Below, piece by piece: positions 1 through 5,005 of a DNA stretch of 5,005 nt. Position 1 is the first letter of the stretch, and each line of letters starts with the position of its first letter. The stretch is from the NCBI GenBank assembly GCA_020052135.1, contig JAGVPS010000091.1:1-5005 (forward strand). Direction: 5' to 3'. A model generated the notes under the pieces. The model ran no database searches. It was not told the DNA's origin and saw only the letters and a program-made list of their open reading frames with translations. Source of the DNA: Minisyncoccota bacterium. Its GTDB lineage: Bacteria; Patescibacteriota; Minisyncoccia; UBA6257; 1-14-0-10-40-38. A program made the translations under genes and the position numbers.

Positions 1-2
1 CG

Positions 3-1061
3 GAGCAAAAACAAACATTTGATGGCGCTATCGCAATCAATATCCATGTGCTTGCGTCTCTTCTGGAGGTAACAGGACCTATCACACTCGATGATTATAA
101 AATTGCTATCGATAAAGAAAACTTTTTAAAGGAAATCCAACGCGAAGTTGAGTCAGGGGCCGACAATAAGGCAGGTGAACCAAAGAGAATTTTGAAACAG
201 CTGGCGCCTAAACTCATTGAAGCGTTAGGAAAGCTCGGCGCCGAGGGGAAGCAAGCGCTCCTTCAAAAACTCGGGGAGCACATGAGCGCTAAAGATATCA
301 TGATCTACATGCGTGATATCGAGATGGAAAACTACCTTAAAGAAATTGGTCTTGGAGGAGAGGTGGCAAGGTTGCCGGAAGGAGCCGCCGCGGACTATCT
401 CGCGGTCGTATCCGCAAACGTCGGAGGCGGCAAAAGCGATGCGTTTACGACTCAGCACATAAAATTAGCAACTAAAATAGACGAAGTGGGAAGAATTTCT
501 AATTTCCTCACTATTGAGCGAACCCATGCTGGAGATACCGAGAAAGATTGGTGGTATCGCGTGGCCAATAAAAGCTTTATGAAGATTTTCACCGCGCTAG
601 ATTCTCGCCTTGAATTTATGAAAGGAGGGGAAGCGGTAAAAGTTCTTTCCGCGCCGCATACAAAATCAAATCGCCTGCTCACGGATACTGATCTTGAGGT
701 AATTGAAAAAACAGCCCTTTCCCTGCCCTCGTTTAATGCGGAGACGCTCGAGGAATCAGGAAAAACAGTATTCGGAACATGGATGACCGTGCCCGGCGGA
801 GCGACAAAAAAATTAGAACTGCAGTATATGAACCCCGCGAAGATCGTCTTAGGCGGCGAATCGATTCCCTATCTCTTTATATTCGATAAACAATCGGGAG
901 CGGAAACTTCGCTCGACGTGCTCCTCGAAGCCCCTCCGGGATATATATGGGCCGAGAGCGGAGGCACTGTCTTTAATTACGTTACCGATGCTCCTCCTCG
1001 TCGGGTTTCACTCGCCCTAACACTTGTAAAAGATCACTCGGCAGAGGAGACTCAACCCTGA
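3..1061 (+). CDS. DUF4012-like envelope protein, C-terminal part (5' end outside window)
   Basis: The reading frame is open from the left edge (first full codon at 3) to TGA at 1059-1061, giving 352 residues. A GTG at 48 is a possible start, but coding-like sequence continues upstream (DGAIAINIHV), so I read this as a truncated gene. Visible in order, numbered from the first codon: DGAIAI at 7-12 and LLEVTGPI at 20-27, which resemble the DGVIAID...LLE(L)TGPV segment of DUF4012 proteins; a charged, probably helical stretch at about 40-125; ANVGGGKSD at about 138-146; NKSFMKIF at about 189-196; and a beta-rich end with KTVFGTWMTVPGG at about 254-266. DUF4012 proteins are usually several hundred residues long, membrane-anchored at the N-terminus and of unknown function; a relation to LytR-CpsA-Psr proteins has been suggested, which I recall rather than verify. 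It is the only plus-strand gene here, and its last 80 bases overlap the convergent pseudouridine synthase gene. Family assignment is by remembered motifs. Confidence 0.8.
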   Translation, partial: EQKQTFDGAIAINIHVLASLLEVTGPITLDDYKIAIDKENFLKEIQREVESGADNKAGEPKRILKQLAPKLIEALGKLGAEGKQALLQKLGEHMSAKDIMIYMRDIEMENYLKEIGLGGEVARLPEGAAADYLAVVSANVGGGKSDAFTTQHIKLATKIDEVGRISNFLTIERTHAGDTEKDWWYRVANKSFMKIFTALDSRLEFMKGGEAVKVLSAPHTKSNRLLTDTDLEVIEKTALSLPSFNAETLEESGKTVFGTWMTVPGGATKKLELQYMNPAKIVLGGESIPYLFIFDKQSGAETSLDVLLEAPPGYIWAESGGTVFNYVTDAPPRRVSLALTLVKDHSAEETQP

Positions 1062-1773
1062 GCGCGCTACCATTCGGCAGGATAAATTCAATCGCTTCTG
1101 CGTGCAAGAAATGCCGCGCAAGTCCAAGCTCGGCGCTTTTTAAAAAACGATTCCGTCCTCCATAGAGCGCGTCTCCCAAAATGGGATGCCCGAGCGCGGA
1201 GAGATGCACGCGAAGCTGATGCGTCCTCCCGGTCTTTGGAAAGAGCGAAAGAAGCGTGAGTGGCTCATCCCCCCACCTCAAACGTTCACGCACTCGGTAG
1301 TCCGTGCTTGCTTCCTTTACCATGCGAGCGGATGTGATATGCGTGGTTCTTTTTGTGGTACCCGTCCGAAGTCCGATGGGCAGCGCGATAGTTCCAAACT
1401 CGTTTTTCACGCGTCCCCAGACAAGTGCCTGATATTCTTTATGCACTTCGCGCTTTTGAAACAGGCGTTTTATATACTCAAAAAATATCTGCGTGCGCGC
1501 GACCATAAGAACGCCGGAAGTTTCTCTATCAATGCGGTGCACTATACCCGGACGCATGCCTGGATCATCGCCGATGGTTTTTACTTCAGGATAGTGCTCT
1601 ATGAGCCAATCTACGACGGTATTCTGCTTTGTCGGTTCTCGAAAAACGGCGCGCTTCAGAACCCGAACACTATGTACCAGCATACCGGCAGGTTTTGAAA
1701 GAATCAAAAAATCAGGATCGGCATATATAACCGCAAGGTGTGCTTCCGCTCCGTTCTCGGCGCGCTTATTCAT
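982..1773 (-). CDS. RluA-family RNA pseudouridine synthase
   Basis: This is a 263-residue cytoplasmic enzyme that isomerises uridine to pseudouridine in structured RNA, most likely rRNA or tRNA. Family hallmarks are all present: KPAGMLVH at 27-34; the catalytic motif HRIDRETSG at 79-87, with D82 as the expected nucleophile; KTGRTHQLRVH at 170-180; GHPILGDALYGG at 185-196; and RHFLHA at 220-225. There is no N-terminal S4 RNA-binding domain, so it resembles RluA more than RluD in architecture. A basic segment at about 35-50 separates KPAGMLVH from the VVDWL helix and looks longer than usual. I chose ATG at 1773 over GTG at 1794 because GGGAAGGGG lies 6 nt upstream of the ATG. The ATG overlaps the stop of the membrane-protein gene by 8 nt (ATGAATAA), suggesting coupled translation. 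The 3' end overlaps the DUF4012 gene by 80 bp. The family is certain; the exact target uridine cannot be read from sequence. Confidence 0.95.
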   Translation of the reverse strand: MNKRAENGAEAHLAVIYADPDFLILSKPAGMLVHSVRVLKRAVFREPTKQNTVVDWLIEHYPEVKTIGDDPGMRPGIVHRIDRETSGVLMVARTQIFFEYIKRLFQKREVHKEYQALVWGRVKNEFGTIALPIGLRTGTTKRTTHITSARMVKEASTDYRVRERLRWGDEPLTLLSLFPKTGRTHQLRVHLSALGHPILGDALYGGRNRFLKSAELGLARHFLHAEAIEFILPNGSALRVESPLPSDLLQVLGRVKPDEEEHR

Positions 1774-2140
1774 GACTGTCCCCTTCCCGCGCACGCGAAA
1801 ATTCGCTGCGCCTCATGAATGCGTACGAGATAAGGCTCCGATTTAGGTCTCGCAGGATAAAACCCAATGCGATAAGTAACAGCGCAATAAGTCCCTGTAC
1901 CAGTAATCCCGCATTCAAAAATGCGTTCCAAAAATAACTTATCAGATGGAGCGGTTTTCCAAAACTCACTATGAGCGCGTTCTCGACCACTCTCGAAACA
2001 AAAACGAAGCGGGCAACTAGGTACAAGCCCGCGCCGATAGCCAAAAATTCAATGATAAAAAGCGGGATCATGCTCTGCACAAACCAAAAACCGTACACGC
2101 GCTTCATAATCCGCATTTTTAATTGTGTAGAGTTATTCAT
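1766..2140 (-). CDS. Small two-helix membrane protein, unknown function
   Basis: I do not recognise a named family. The 124-residue product starts with a short basic segment (K8, R10, K13, R14), then has a long hydrophobic stretch at about 16-48, a short polar/amphipathic linker (49-63), a second hydrophobic stretch at about 66-96, and an arginine-rich tail from R97 to the end. By the positive-inside rule both termini should face the cytoplasm, giving a two-helix hairpin in the inner membrane. ATG at 2140 overlaps the sigma-factor stop by 8 nt (ATGAATAA). A TTG at 2146 could add two residues but has no better ribosome site; neither start has a clear Shine-Dalgarno, so translation probably depends on coupling to the sigma gene. 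The position directly after a sigma factor invites an anti-sigma or sensor role, but no zinc-binding HxxxCxxC motif or recognisable anti-sigma domain is present. That role is inference only. Confidence 0.75.
   Translation of the reverse strand: MNNSTQLKMRIMKRVYGFWFVQSMIPLFIIEFLAIGAGLYLVARFVFVSRVVENALIVSFGKPLHLISYFWNAFLNAGLLVQGLIALLLIALGFILRDLNRSLISYAFMRRSEFSRAREGDSHE
1780..1788 (-). promoter_or_regulatory. Ribosome binding site of the pseudouridine synthase
   Basis: The minus strand reads GGGAAGGGG, then six bases, then ATG at 1773. This purine-rich Shine-Dalgarno-like tract lies inside the last codons of the upstream membrane-protein gene. It decides the start in favour of ATG 1773 rather than GTG 1794. 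Confidence 0.7.
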
Positions 2141-2717
2141 CGGCAAGTTTTTTAAATAATCGTTTGGCGCGAAAGAGCCGCATCTTCAGCGTAGACATAG
2201 AGATATTCTCTTCTTCGGCAATATCTTTATACGACTTATCATCCAAATAGTAGAGCTTCAAGAGGCGCGCTAAATGTTCTGGCATTCCCGCGATTACTTC
2301 GGATACCATTACTTTTGCGTCATTCATTAACGCAAGATCGCGCCCATCAACCGCAGGACCTTTTCCCTCTTCATCATAGCTTACTTCGTCAAGATATTCG
2401 GTTTTCGCTCCAGTTTTTTTAACCTTTTGATAATGAGTAAAGGCGGTGTTCATGAGAATCCGATACGCCCAACTTTTGAATGTTGCTCCCGGCTGTGGCG
2501 TAAACCGAGCACCATGTACATACATCTTTGTAAACGTTTCCTGAACAATATCCTCGGCCTCCGCACGATCACGCACTACTCCGAAGGCCGTCTTCAAAAA
2601 CGCCCCTTCGTACCGATCAACTAATATCCCAAAAAGCGCAGGGTCTTTAAGCGAGGACTTGAGTATGTCTTCGTCTTTTTGTACGTCCATAGGAAAAGAC
2701 TCATTCGCTCCCTTCAT
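2133..2717 (-). CDS. Sigma-70 family RNA polymerase sigma factor, ECF-like
   Basis: This 194-residue protein has the two-domain layout of ECF sigma factors, which direct RNA polymerase to specific promoters. Region 2 spans about 29-98 and includes LVDRYEGAF, the AEAEDIVQETF segment at about 52-62, and FKSWAYRILMNTA at about 80-92. A charged linker (about 99-137) carries no sigma-3 domain. Region 4 spans about 138-192, with MPEHLARLLKLYYLDDKS followed by the promoter-recognition helix-turn-helix YKDIAEEENISMSTLKMRLFRAK. Length is typical of the group. ATG at 2717 is the furthest upstream start available: in-frame TAG and TGA lie about 28-33 nt before it with no other start codon between. ATG at 2690 is an alternative. 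Neither has a good Shine-Dalgarno. The gene heads a coupled trio with the membrane protein and pseudouridine synthase, behind its own likely promoter. Its ECF subgroup and regulon cannot be told from the window. Confidence 0.93.
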   Translation of the reverse strand: MKGANESFPMDVQKDEDILKSSLKDPALFGILVDRYEGAFLKTAFGVVRDRAEAEDIVQETFTKMYVHGARFTPQPGATFKSWAYRILMNTAFTHYQKVKKTGAKTEYLDEVSYDEEGKGPAVDGRDLALMNDAKVMVSEVIAGMPEHLARLLKLYYLDDKSYKDIAEEENISMSTLKMRLFRAKRLFKKLADE

Positions 2718-2746
2718 ATAACTTACGGGGAGAGTGTGTCTGTTTC

Positions 2747-2776
2747 ACTATACGGAAAAAGAAGCTATAAACGCAA
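2747..2776 (-). promoter_or_regulatory. Sigma-70-like promoter upstream of the sigma factor gene
   Basis: Read on the minus strand, TTGCGT (2776-2771) and TATAGT (2752-2747) are separated by 18 bases. The -10 hexamer matches the consensus at 5 of 6 positions and the -35 at 3 of 6. The predicted start near 2740 gives a leader of roughly 23 nt before ATG 2717. The site falls in the 64-nt gap after the folD stop, where a second transcription unit would need to begin. This is a pattern match only. Confidence 0.5.
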
Positions 2777-2781
2777 ATGCA

Positions 2782-3567
2782 TTATTTCCCCTGTGTAAGA
2801 GTGAAAAAATTTTTAAAAAGCTCAAGGACGAGCAGAGGACCCATACCGCCGGGGACCGGTGTTAGATATCGCGCTTTCGGAGCTACGGTTTCTGCATCAA
2901 AGTCTCCTGAGAGTTTGCCGTTGTTTCGTCCGTACCCGAAATCAATACACGTTGCTCCCGCGCGTATATGCTCTCCCCGTATAAGTCCGGCCACGCCCGT
3001 GCCGCTTATGATGAGATCTCCCGTCGAAAGGAGCGCCGGATTAAAAGATTCCTTATCCATAGCAATAACTTCAGCTCCTTCTTTTAAAAGCCAACTCGTG
3101 ATCGGCGCGCCTACTAAAAAACCTTTTCCGACAACTATGACTCGCCCGCTCGAGAGATCGTAGCGAAGAAACACGAGGACTTCTTTGAGCGCCTCCACGG
3201 CTGGTGGGAGCACAGAAGAGTCTTCCCGAAGCGCGTCAATGTCCTTTTCTTTCGGTATCGCCCGAATCAAGGCAGAGCGGCTATATAAAGCAGGCACGGG
3301 AAGTTGCAAAATAATTCCTCCGATTGAAGCGTCAGTAGCAAGGGCTCCTATTTTCCCCTGAATATGCGCCTCGGGCTCACCCTCGTCAATCCGAAGAATG
3401 GAAAATTTAATTCCGAGATCATGCGCGACTCTCTCTTTCTGCTTTAAAAAACTGGAGGAAGCCGGATCATTTCCAATAAGCACTGCGCTAAGTCCCTTAG
3501 TAGGTCGAGGCAAAGCTTTTAAACGTTTCATTATTTCCTCCTCAAACGGACGGCAATAGAGAAGCAT
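2782..3567 (-). CDS. folD: FolD: methylene-THF dehydrogenase / methenyl-THF cyclohydrolase
   Basis: FolD is a cytoplasmic enzyme that oxidises 5,10-methylene-THF to 5,10-methenyl-THF and hydrolyses that to 10-formyl-THF. The 261-residue product is somewhat shorter than the usual 280-300. Recognisable elements are NDPASSSFLKQKE at 33-45, with K44 at the catalytic lysine position (Lys54 in E. coli); LQLPVP at 87-92, with Q88 for Gln98; KDID at 108-111; the nucleotide-binding loop VVGKGFLVGAP at 145-155; and LTPVPGGMGP at 235-244. Departures are F40 where E. coli has Tyr50, KDIDA instead of KDVDG, GKG instead of GRS in the nucleotide loop, and a shortened segment at about 112-140 in which LPPAVEAL replaces the PCTPxG motif. 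The start is fixed by an in-frame TAA 6 nt before ATG 3567. No Shine-Dalgarno is visible. It follows glyA by 22 nt, and glyA produces its substrate. The family call is firm; full bifunctionality and cofactor preference are open. Confidence 0.93.
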   Translation of the reverse strand: MLLYCRPFEEEIMKRLKALPRPTKGLSAVLIGNDPASSSFLKQKERVAHDLGIKFSILRIDEGEPEAHIQGKIGALATDASIGGIILQLPVPALYSRSALIRAIPKEKDIDALREDSSVLPPAVEALKEVLVFLRYDLSSGRVIVVGKGFLVGAPITSWLLKEGAEVIAMDKESFNPALLSTGDLIISGTGVAGLIRGEHIRAGATCIDFGYGRNNGKLSGDFDAETVAPKARYLTPVPGGMGPLLVLELFKNFFTLTQGK

Positions 3568-3569
3568 AT

Positions 3570-3586
3570 GTTATAAAACTAATAAC
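3570..3586 (-). repeat. Short inverted repeat in the glyA-folD gap
   Basis: The minus strand reads GTTAT, a 7-nt spacer, then ATAAC, ending two bases before the folD ATG. This 5-bp A/U-rich stem occupies the place where a Shine-Dalgarno would normally sit. Such a stem is weak and may be chance. Confidence 0.3.
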
Positions 3587-3589
3587 TCA

Positions 3590-4840
3590 TTACCAGTTGC
3601 TCATGGTATATGGCAAGGGAAATCTGCTCGTAAGAGCTTTGACTTTCGACGTAACGTTCTTTTTTTCAACCAGACACGCGTAGATAAGTTCAGCGATGTG
3701 CTTCATTTCTTTTTCTTTCATGCCCCTGCTCGTGAGGGAGGGTGTTCCTAGGCGAATGCCCGATGGCGTAAATGGGGAGGCGTCGTTTGGTATCGTGTTT
3801 CGATTCGCAGAAATGCCCACCCTTTCAAGCGATGATTGCGCCGTGCTTCCATCTATATGAAGAGAACGAAGATCAATGAGCATAAGATGCGTGTCCGTGC
3901 CTCCCGAAACAAGCGTGAAACTTTTCTTTTTAAGCTCATTTGCAAGCACGCCTGCATTCTTTATTATCTGCTGTGCATATCGCTTAAATTTAGGTTCTTG
4001 CACTGCGCGGAAAGTCCAGGCAATCGCGGCTGTTACATTATTATGCGGACCGCCCTGGAGTCCGGGGAACACAGCTTTATCAATTGCTTCGGAAATCAAT
4101 AATTTTTCATTTTGATTTTTACATTTTACTTTTCTCGAAAATATGACTGCCCCGCGCGGGCCACGCAGTGTTTTGTGCGTCGTCGCCATGACGACATCTG
4201 CGTACGGGAAGGGCGTCGGATGTGCTCCACCCGCGATTAAGCCGGCGATATGCGAGATGTCTGCCGTATGGTACGCTCCGACTTTTTTCGCTATCGCACC
4301 GATGCGTTTGAAGTCAATAATCCGCGGGTATGCGGTTGCGCCGGAGATGATAACTGTTGGCCGGTGTTTTGTCGCAAGTTTTGCCAGATGTTCGTAATCA
4401 ATATACCCATCACCCCCAAGCGTATACGGCACCGAACGATACAGCATCCCCGAAAAACTCACGGGGTGCCCGTGCGTGAGATGCCCTCCATGTGACAGCT
4501 TGAGACCCATGAGCGTGTCCCCGGGCTTCATGAGCGCCATGTAAATCGCAAGGTTTGCGGGAGACCCGGAAAGTGCTTGCACATTCACGCCCCAGTCTCG
4601 CGCAGAAAGATTAAAGGCTTGTAATGCTCGGGCTTGAGCCAATTCTTCGATTTCATCGTAATATTCATTTCCCGGATAGTACCGCTTGCCGCTATAGCCT
4701 TCGGAATATTTATTAACGAGGGGGGAGCCTAAAATTTTAAGCAACTCTGGATCAGCAATATTTTCCGAAGGAATCAAATCAAGCGTCTCGTTCTGACGCT
4801 TCACCTCTTTTTGAATCAATAAATGTAATTGCTTATCCAT
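3590..4840 (-). CDS. glyA: Serine hydroxymethyltransferase (SHMT)
   Basis: GlyA is a cytoplasmic PLP enzyme that converts serine and THF to glycine and 5,10-methylene-THF. At 416 residues it is the standard bacterial length. Active-site features are in place: SEN at 25-27; KYSEGYSGKRYY at 44-55, with Y45 and E47 matching E. coli Tyr55 and Glu57; LSHGGHLTHG at 115-124; ADISH at 193-197, with D194 expected to contact the PLP ring nitrogen; TTHKTLRGPRG at 220-230, with K223 the Schiff-base lysine; VFPGLQGGPHNN at 257-268; and SGIRLGTP at 360-367, with R363 for the substrate carboxylate. A polar insertion, KVKCKNQNEKLL at about 237-248, is encoded by a very AT-rich patch. ATG 4840 is preceded by TAAGGA with 9 nt spacing. 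The gene starts 18 nt after the tRNA 3' end and closes with tandem stops TAA TGA; folD follows by 22 nt. Identification is secure. Confidence 0.97.
   Translation of the reverse strand: MDKQLHLLIQKEVKRQNETLDLIPSENIADPELLKILGSPLVNKYSEGYSGKRYYPGNEYYDEIEELAQARALQAFNLSARDWGVNVQALSGSPANLAIYMALMKPGDTLMGLKLSHGGHLTHGHPVSFSGMLYRSVPYTLGGDGYIDYEHLAKLATKHRPTVIISGATAYPRIIDFKRIGAIAKKVGAYHTADISHIAGLIAGGAHPTPFPYADVVMATTHKTLRGPRGAVIFSRKVKCKNQNEKLLISEAIDKAVFPGLQGGPHNNVTAAIAWTFRAVQEPKFKRYAQQIIKNAGVLANELKKKSFTLVSGGTDTHLMLIDLRSLHIDGSTAQSSLERVGISANRNTIPNDASPFTPSGIRLGTPSLTSRGMKEKEMKHIAELIYACLVEKKNVTSKVKALTSRFPLPYTMSNW
4100..4133. repeat. AT-rich low-complexity patch inside glyA
   Basis: Only 4 of these 34 bases are G or C. 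The plus strand runs through imperfect units such as ATTTTTC, ATTTTG, ATTTTTAC and ATTTTAC. It stays in frame within glyA and encodes most of the polar segment at residues 237-248, between two well conserved SHMT blocks. Confidence 0.55.
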
Positions 4841-4849
4841 GTGTTTATT

Positions 4850-4855
4850 TCCTTA
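4850..4855 (-). promoter_or_regulatory. Ribosome binding site of glyA
   Basis: TAAGGA on the minus strand lies 9 nt before ATG 4840. It sits in the 18-nt stretch between the tRNA 3' end and glyA, so this short region serves as both tRNA trailer and glyA leader. It is the clearest ribosome site in the first transcription unit. Confidence 0.7.
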
Positions 4856-4858
4856 AAG

Positions 4859-4930
4859 TGCGCGCTGGAGGGATCGAACCCCCGACCTTTTCAATGTCAA
4901 TGAAATGCTCTACCACTGAGCTAAGCGCGC
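4859..4930 (-). tRNA. tRNA-Val, anticodon GAC
   Basis: The 72-nt gene folds into a full cloverleaf. The acceptor stem GCGCGCT pairs with AGCGCGC, followed by discriminator A. The D-arm is GCTC, AGTGGTA, GAGC. The anticodon arm is TTTCA, TTGACAT, TGAAA, so the anticodon is GAC, decoding GUC and GUU. The variable loop is AGGTC. The T-arm is GGGGG, TTCGATC, CCTCC with one G-T pair. The 3' CCA is not encoded (the next bases are CTT), so it would have to be added by a CCA-adding enzyme. The sequence around the anticodon, TTGACAT, matches the E. coli tRNA-Val(GAC) loop as I recall it. The gene lies directly upstream of glyA on the same strand. I see no convincing promoter in the 75 nt that remain between it and the window edge. 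Confidence 0.95.
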
Positions 4931-5005
4931 ATCAAATATTTTTTCCCTGGTGCAGTATTCTTGAATTAGTCCGAACGCATTTTTCCGAAAAAATCCCCCC
5001 GCGAA

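Noticed and set aside
225..682. Two minus-strand open frames of 76-77 codons
   Set aside because: They lie opposite the DUF4012-like gene, overlap each other slightly and show no protein-like features.
1126..1141. Possible plus-strand terminator: AAGC/GCTT stem followed by a T run
   Set aside because: The stem is only 4 bp and shares bases with the T run. It lies in the coding part of the opposing gene, so it is too weak to call.
1186..1698. A 170-codon open frame on the plus strand
   Set aside because: It is fully antisense to the pseudouridine synthase gene. Its translation has no recognisable motif, and the minus-strand gene carries every family hallmark.
1774..1794. GTG at 1794 as the start of the pseudouridine synthase
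   Set aside because: The Shine-Dalgarno-like GGGAAGGGG lies downstream of it and 6 nt before ATG 1773. The ATG also gives the same overlap seen at the other junction.
2777..3163. A 128-codon open frame on the plus strand
   Set aside because: It is antisense to folD, serine/proline/arginine-rich with no domain, and has no ribosome site of note.
3836..4495. Four plus-strand open frames of 79-88 codons
   Set aside because: All are antisense to glyA, whose reading frame is certain. They are shadow frames.
4941..4978. Promoter for the tRNA, or the end of another tRNA (GCACCA on the minus strand)
   Set aside because: AATACT is a possible -10 but has no matching -35 at the right distance. The sequence before GCACCA does not pair into a T-arm or acceptor stem.
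4979..4994. ATTTTT/AAAAAT inverted repeat next to a run of six C
   Set aside because: The stem contains only A-T pairs, has no terminator-like G/C stem, and sits at the window edge without context.

Overview
The window looks like a piece of chromosome from a Patescibacteria/CPR bacterium, probably Parcubacteria-like. That placement is an inference from protein style: a DUF4012-type envelope protein, a compact RluA-type pseudouridine synthase without an S4 domain, a shortened FolD, very tight gene packing and a tRNA gene without an encoded CCA end. No 16S rRNA or other decisive marker is present. TGA and TAA both act as stops, so nothing suggests a recoded TGA.

Layout, left to right. Positions 3-1061 (+) hold the C-terminal 352 residues of a DUF4012-like protein whose start lies outside the window. 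Everything else is on the minus strand and reads right to left: tRNA-Val(GAC) (4930-4859), glyA (4840-3590), folD (3567-2782), an ECF-like sigma factor (2717-2133), a small two-helix membrane protein (2140-1766) and an RluA-family pseudouridine synthase (1773-982). The last of these runs 80 bp tail-to-tail into the DUF4012 gene.

How the genes work together. glyA and folD are consecutive steps of one-carbon metabolism: serine plus THF gives glycine plus 5,10-methylene-THF, which goes to 5,10-methenyl-THF and then 10-formyl-THF. They sit 22 nt apart directly behind the tRNA, so a tRNA-glyA-folD transcript is likely. A sigma-70-like promoter lies in the 64-nt gap after folD and could start a second transcript for the sigma factor, the membrane protein and the pseudouridine synthase. 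Those three genes are joined by two identical 8-base stop/start overlaps (ATGAATAA), which implies translational coupling.

Most of the window is housekeeping. The least explained parts are the sigma factor/membrane protein pair, which could be an envelope-signalling module without a classical anti-sigma domain; an AT-rich low-complexity stretch inside glyA that encodes a polar insertion; a FolD that departs from several family motifs; and the double-coding convergent overlap. I see no CRISPR array, insertion sequence, phage gene or defence system. No stretch over 300 bases lacks a gene.
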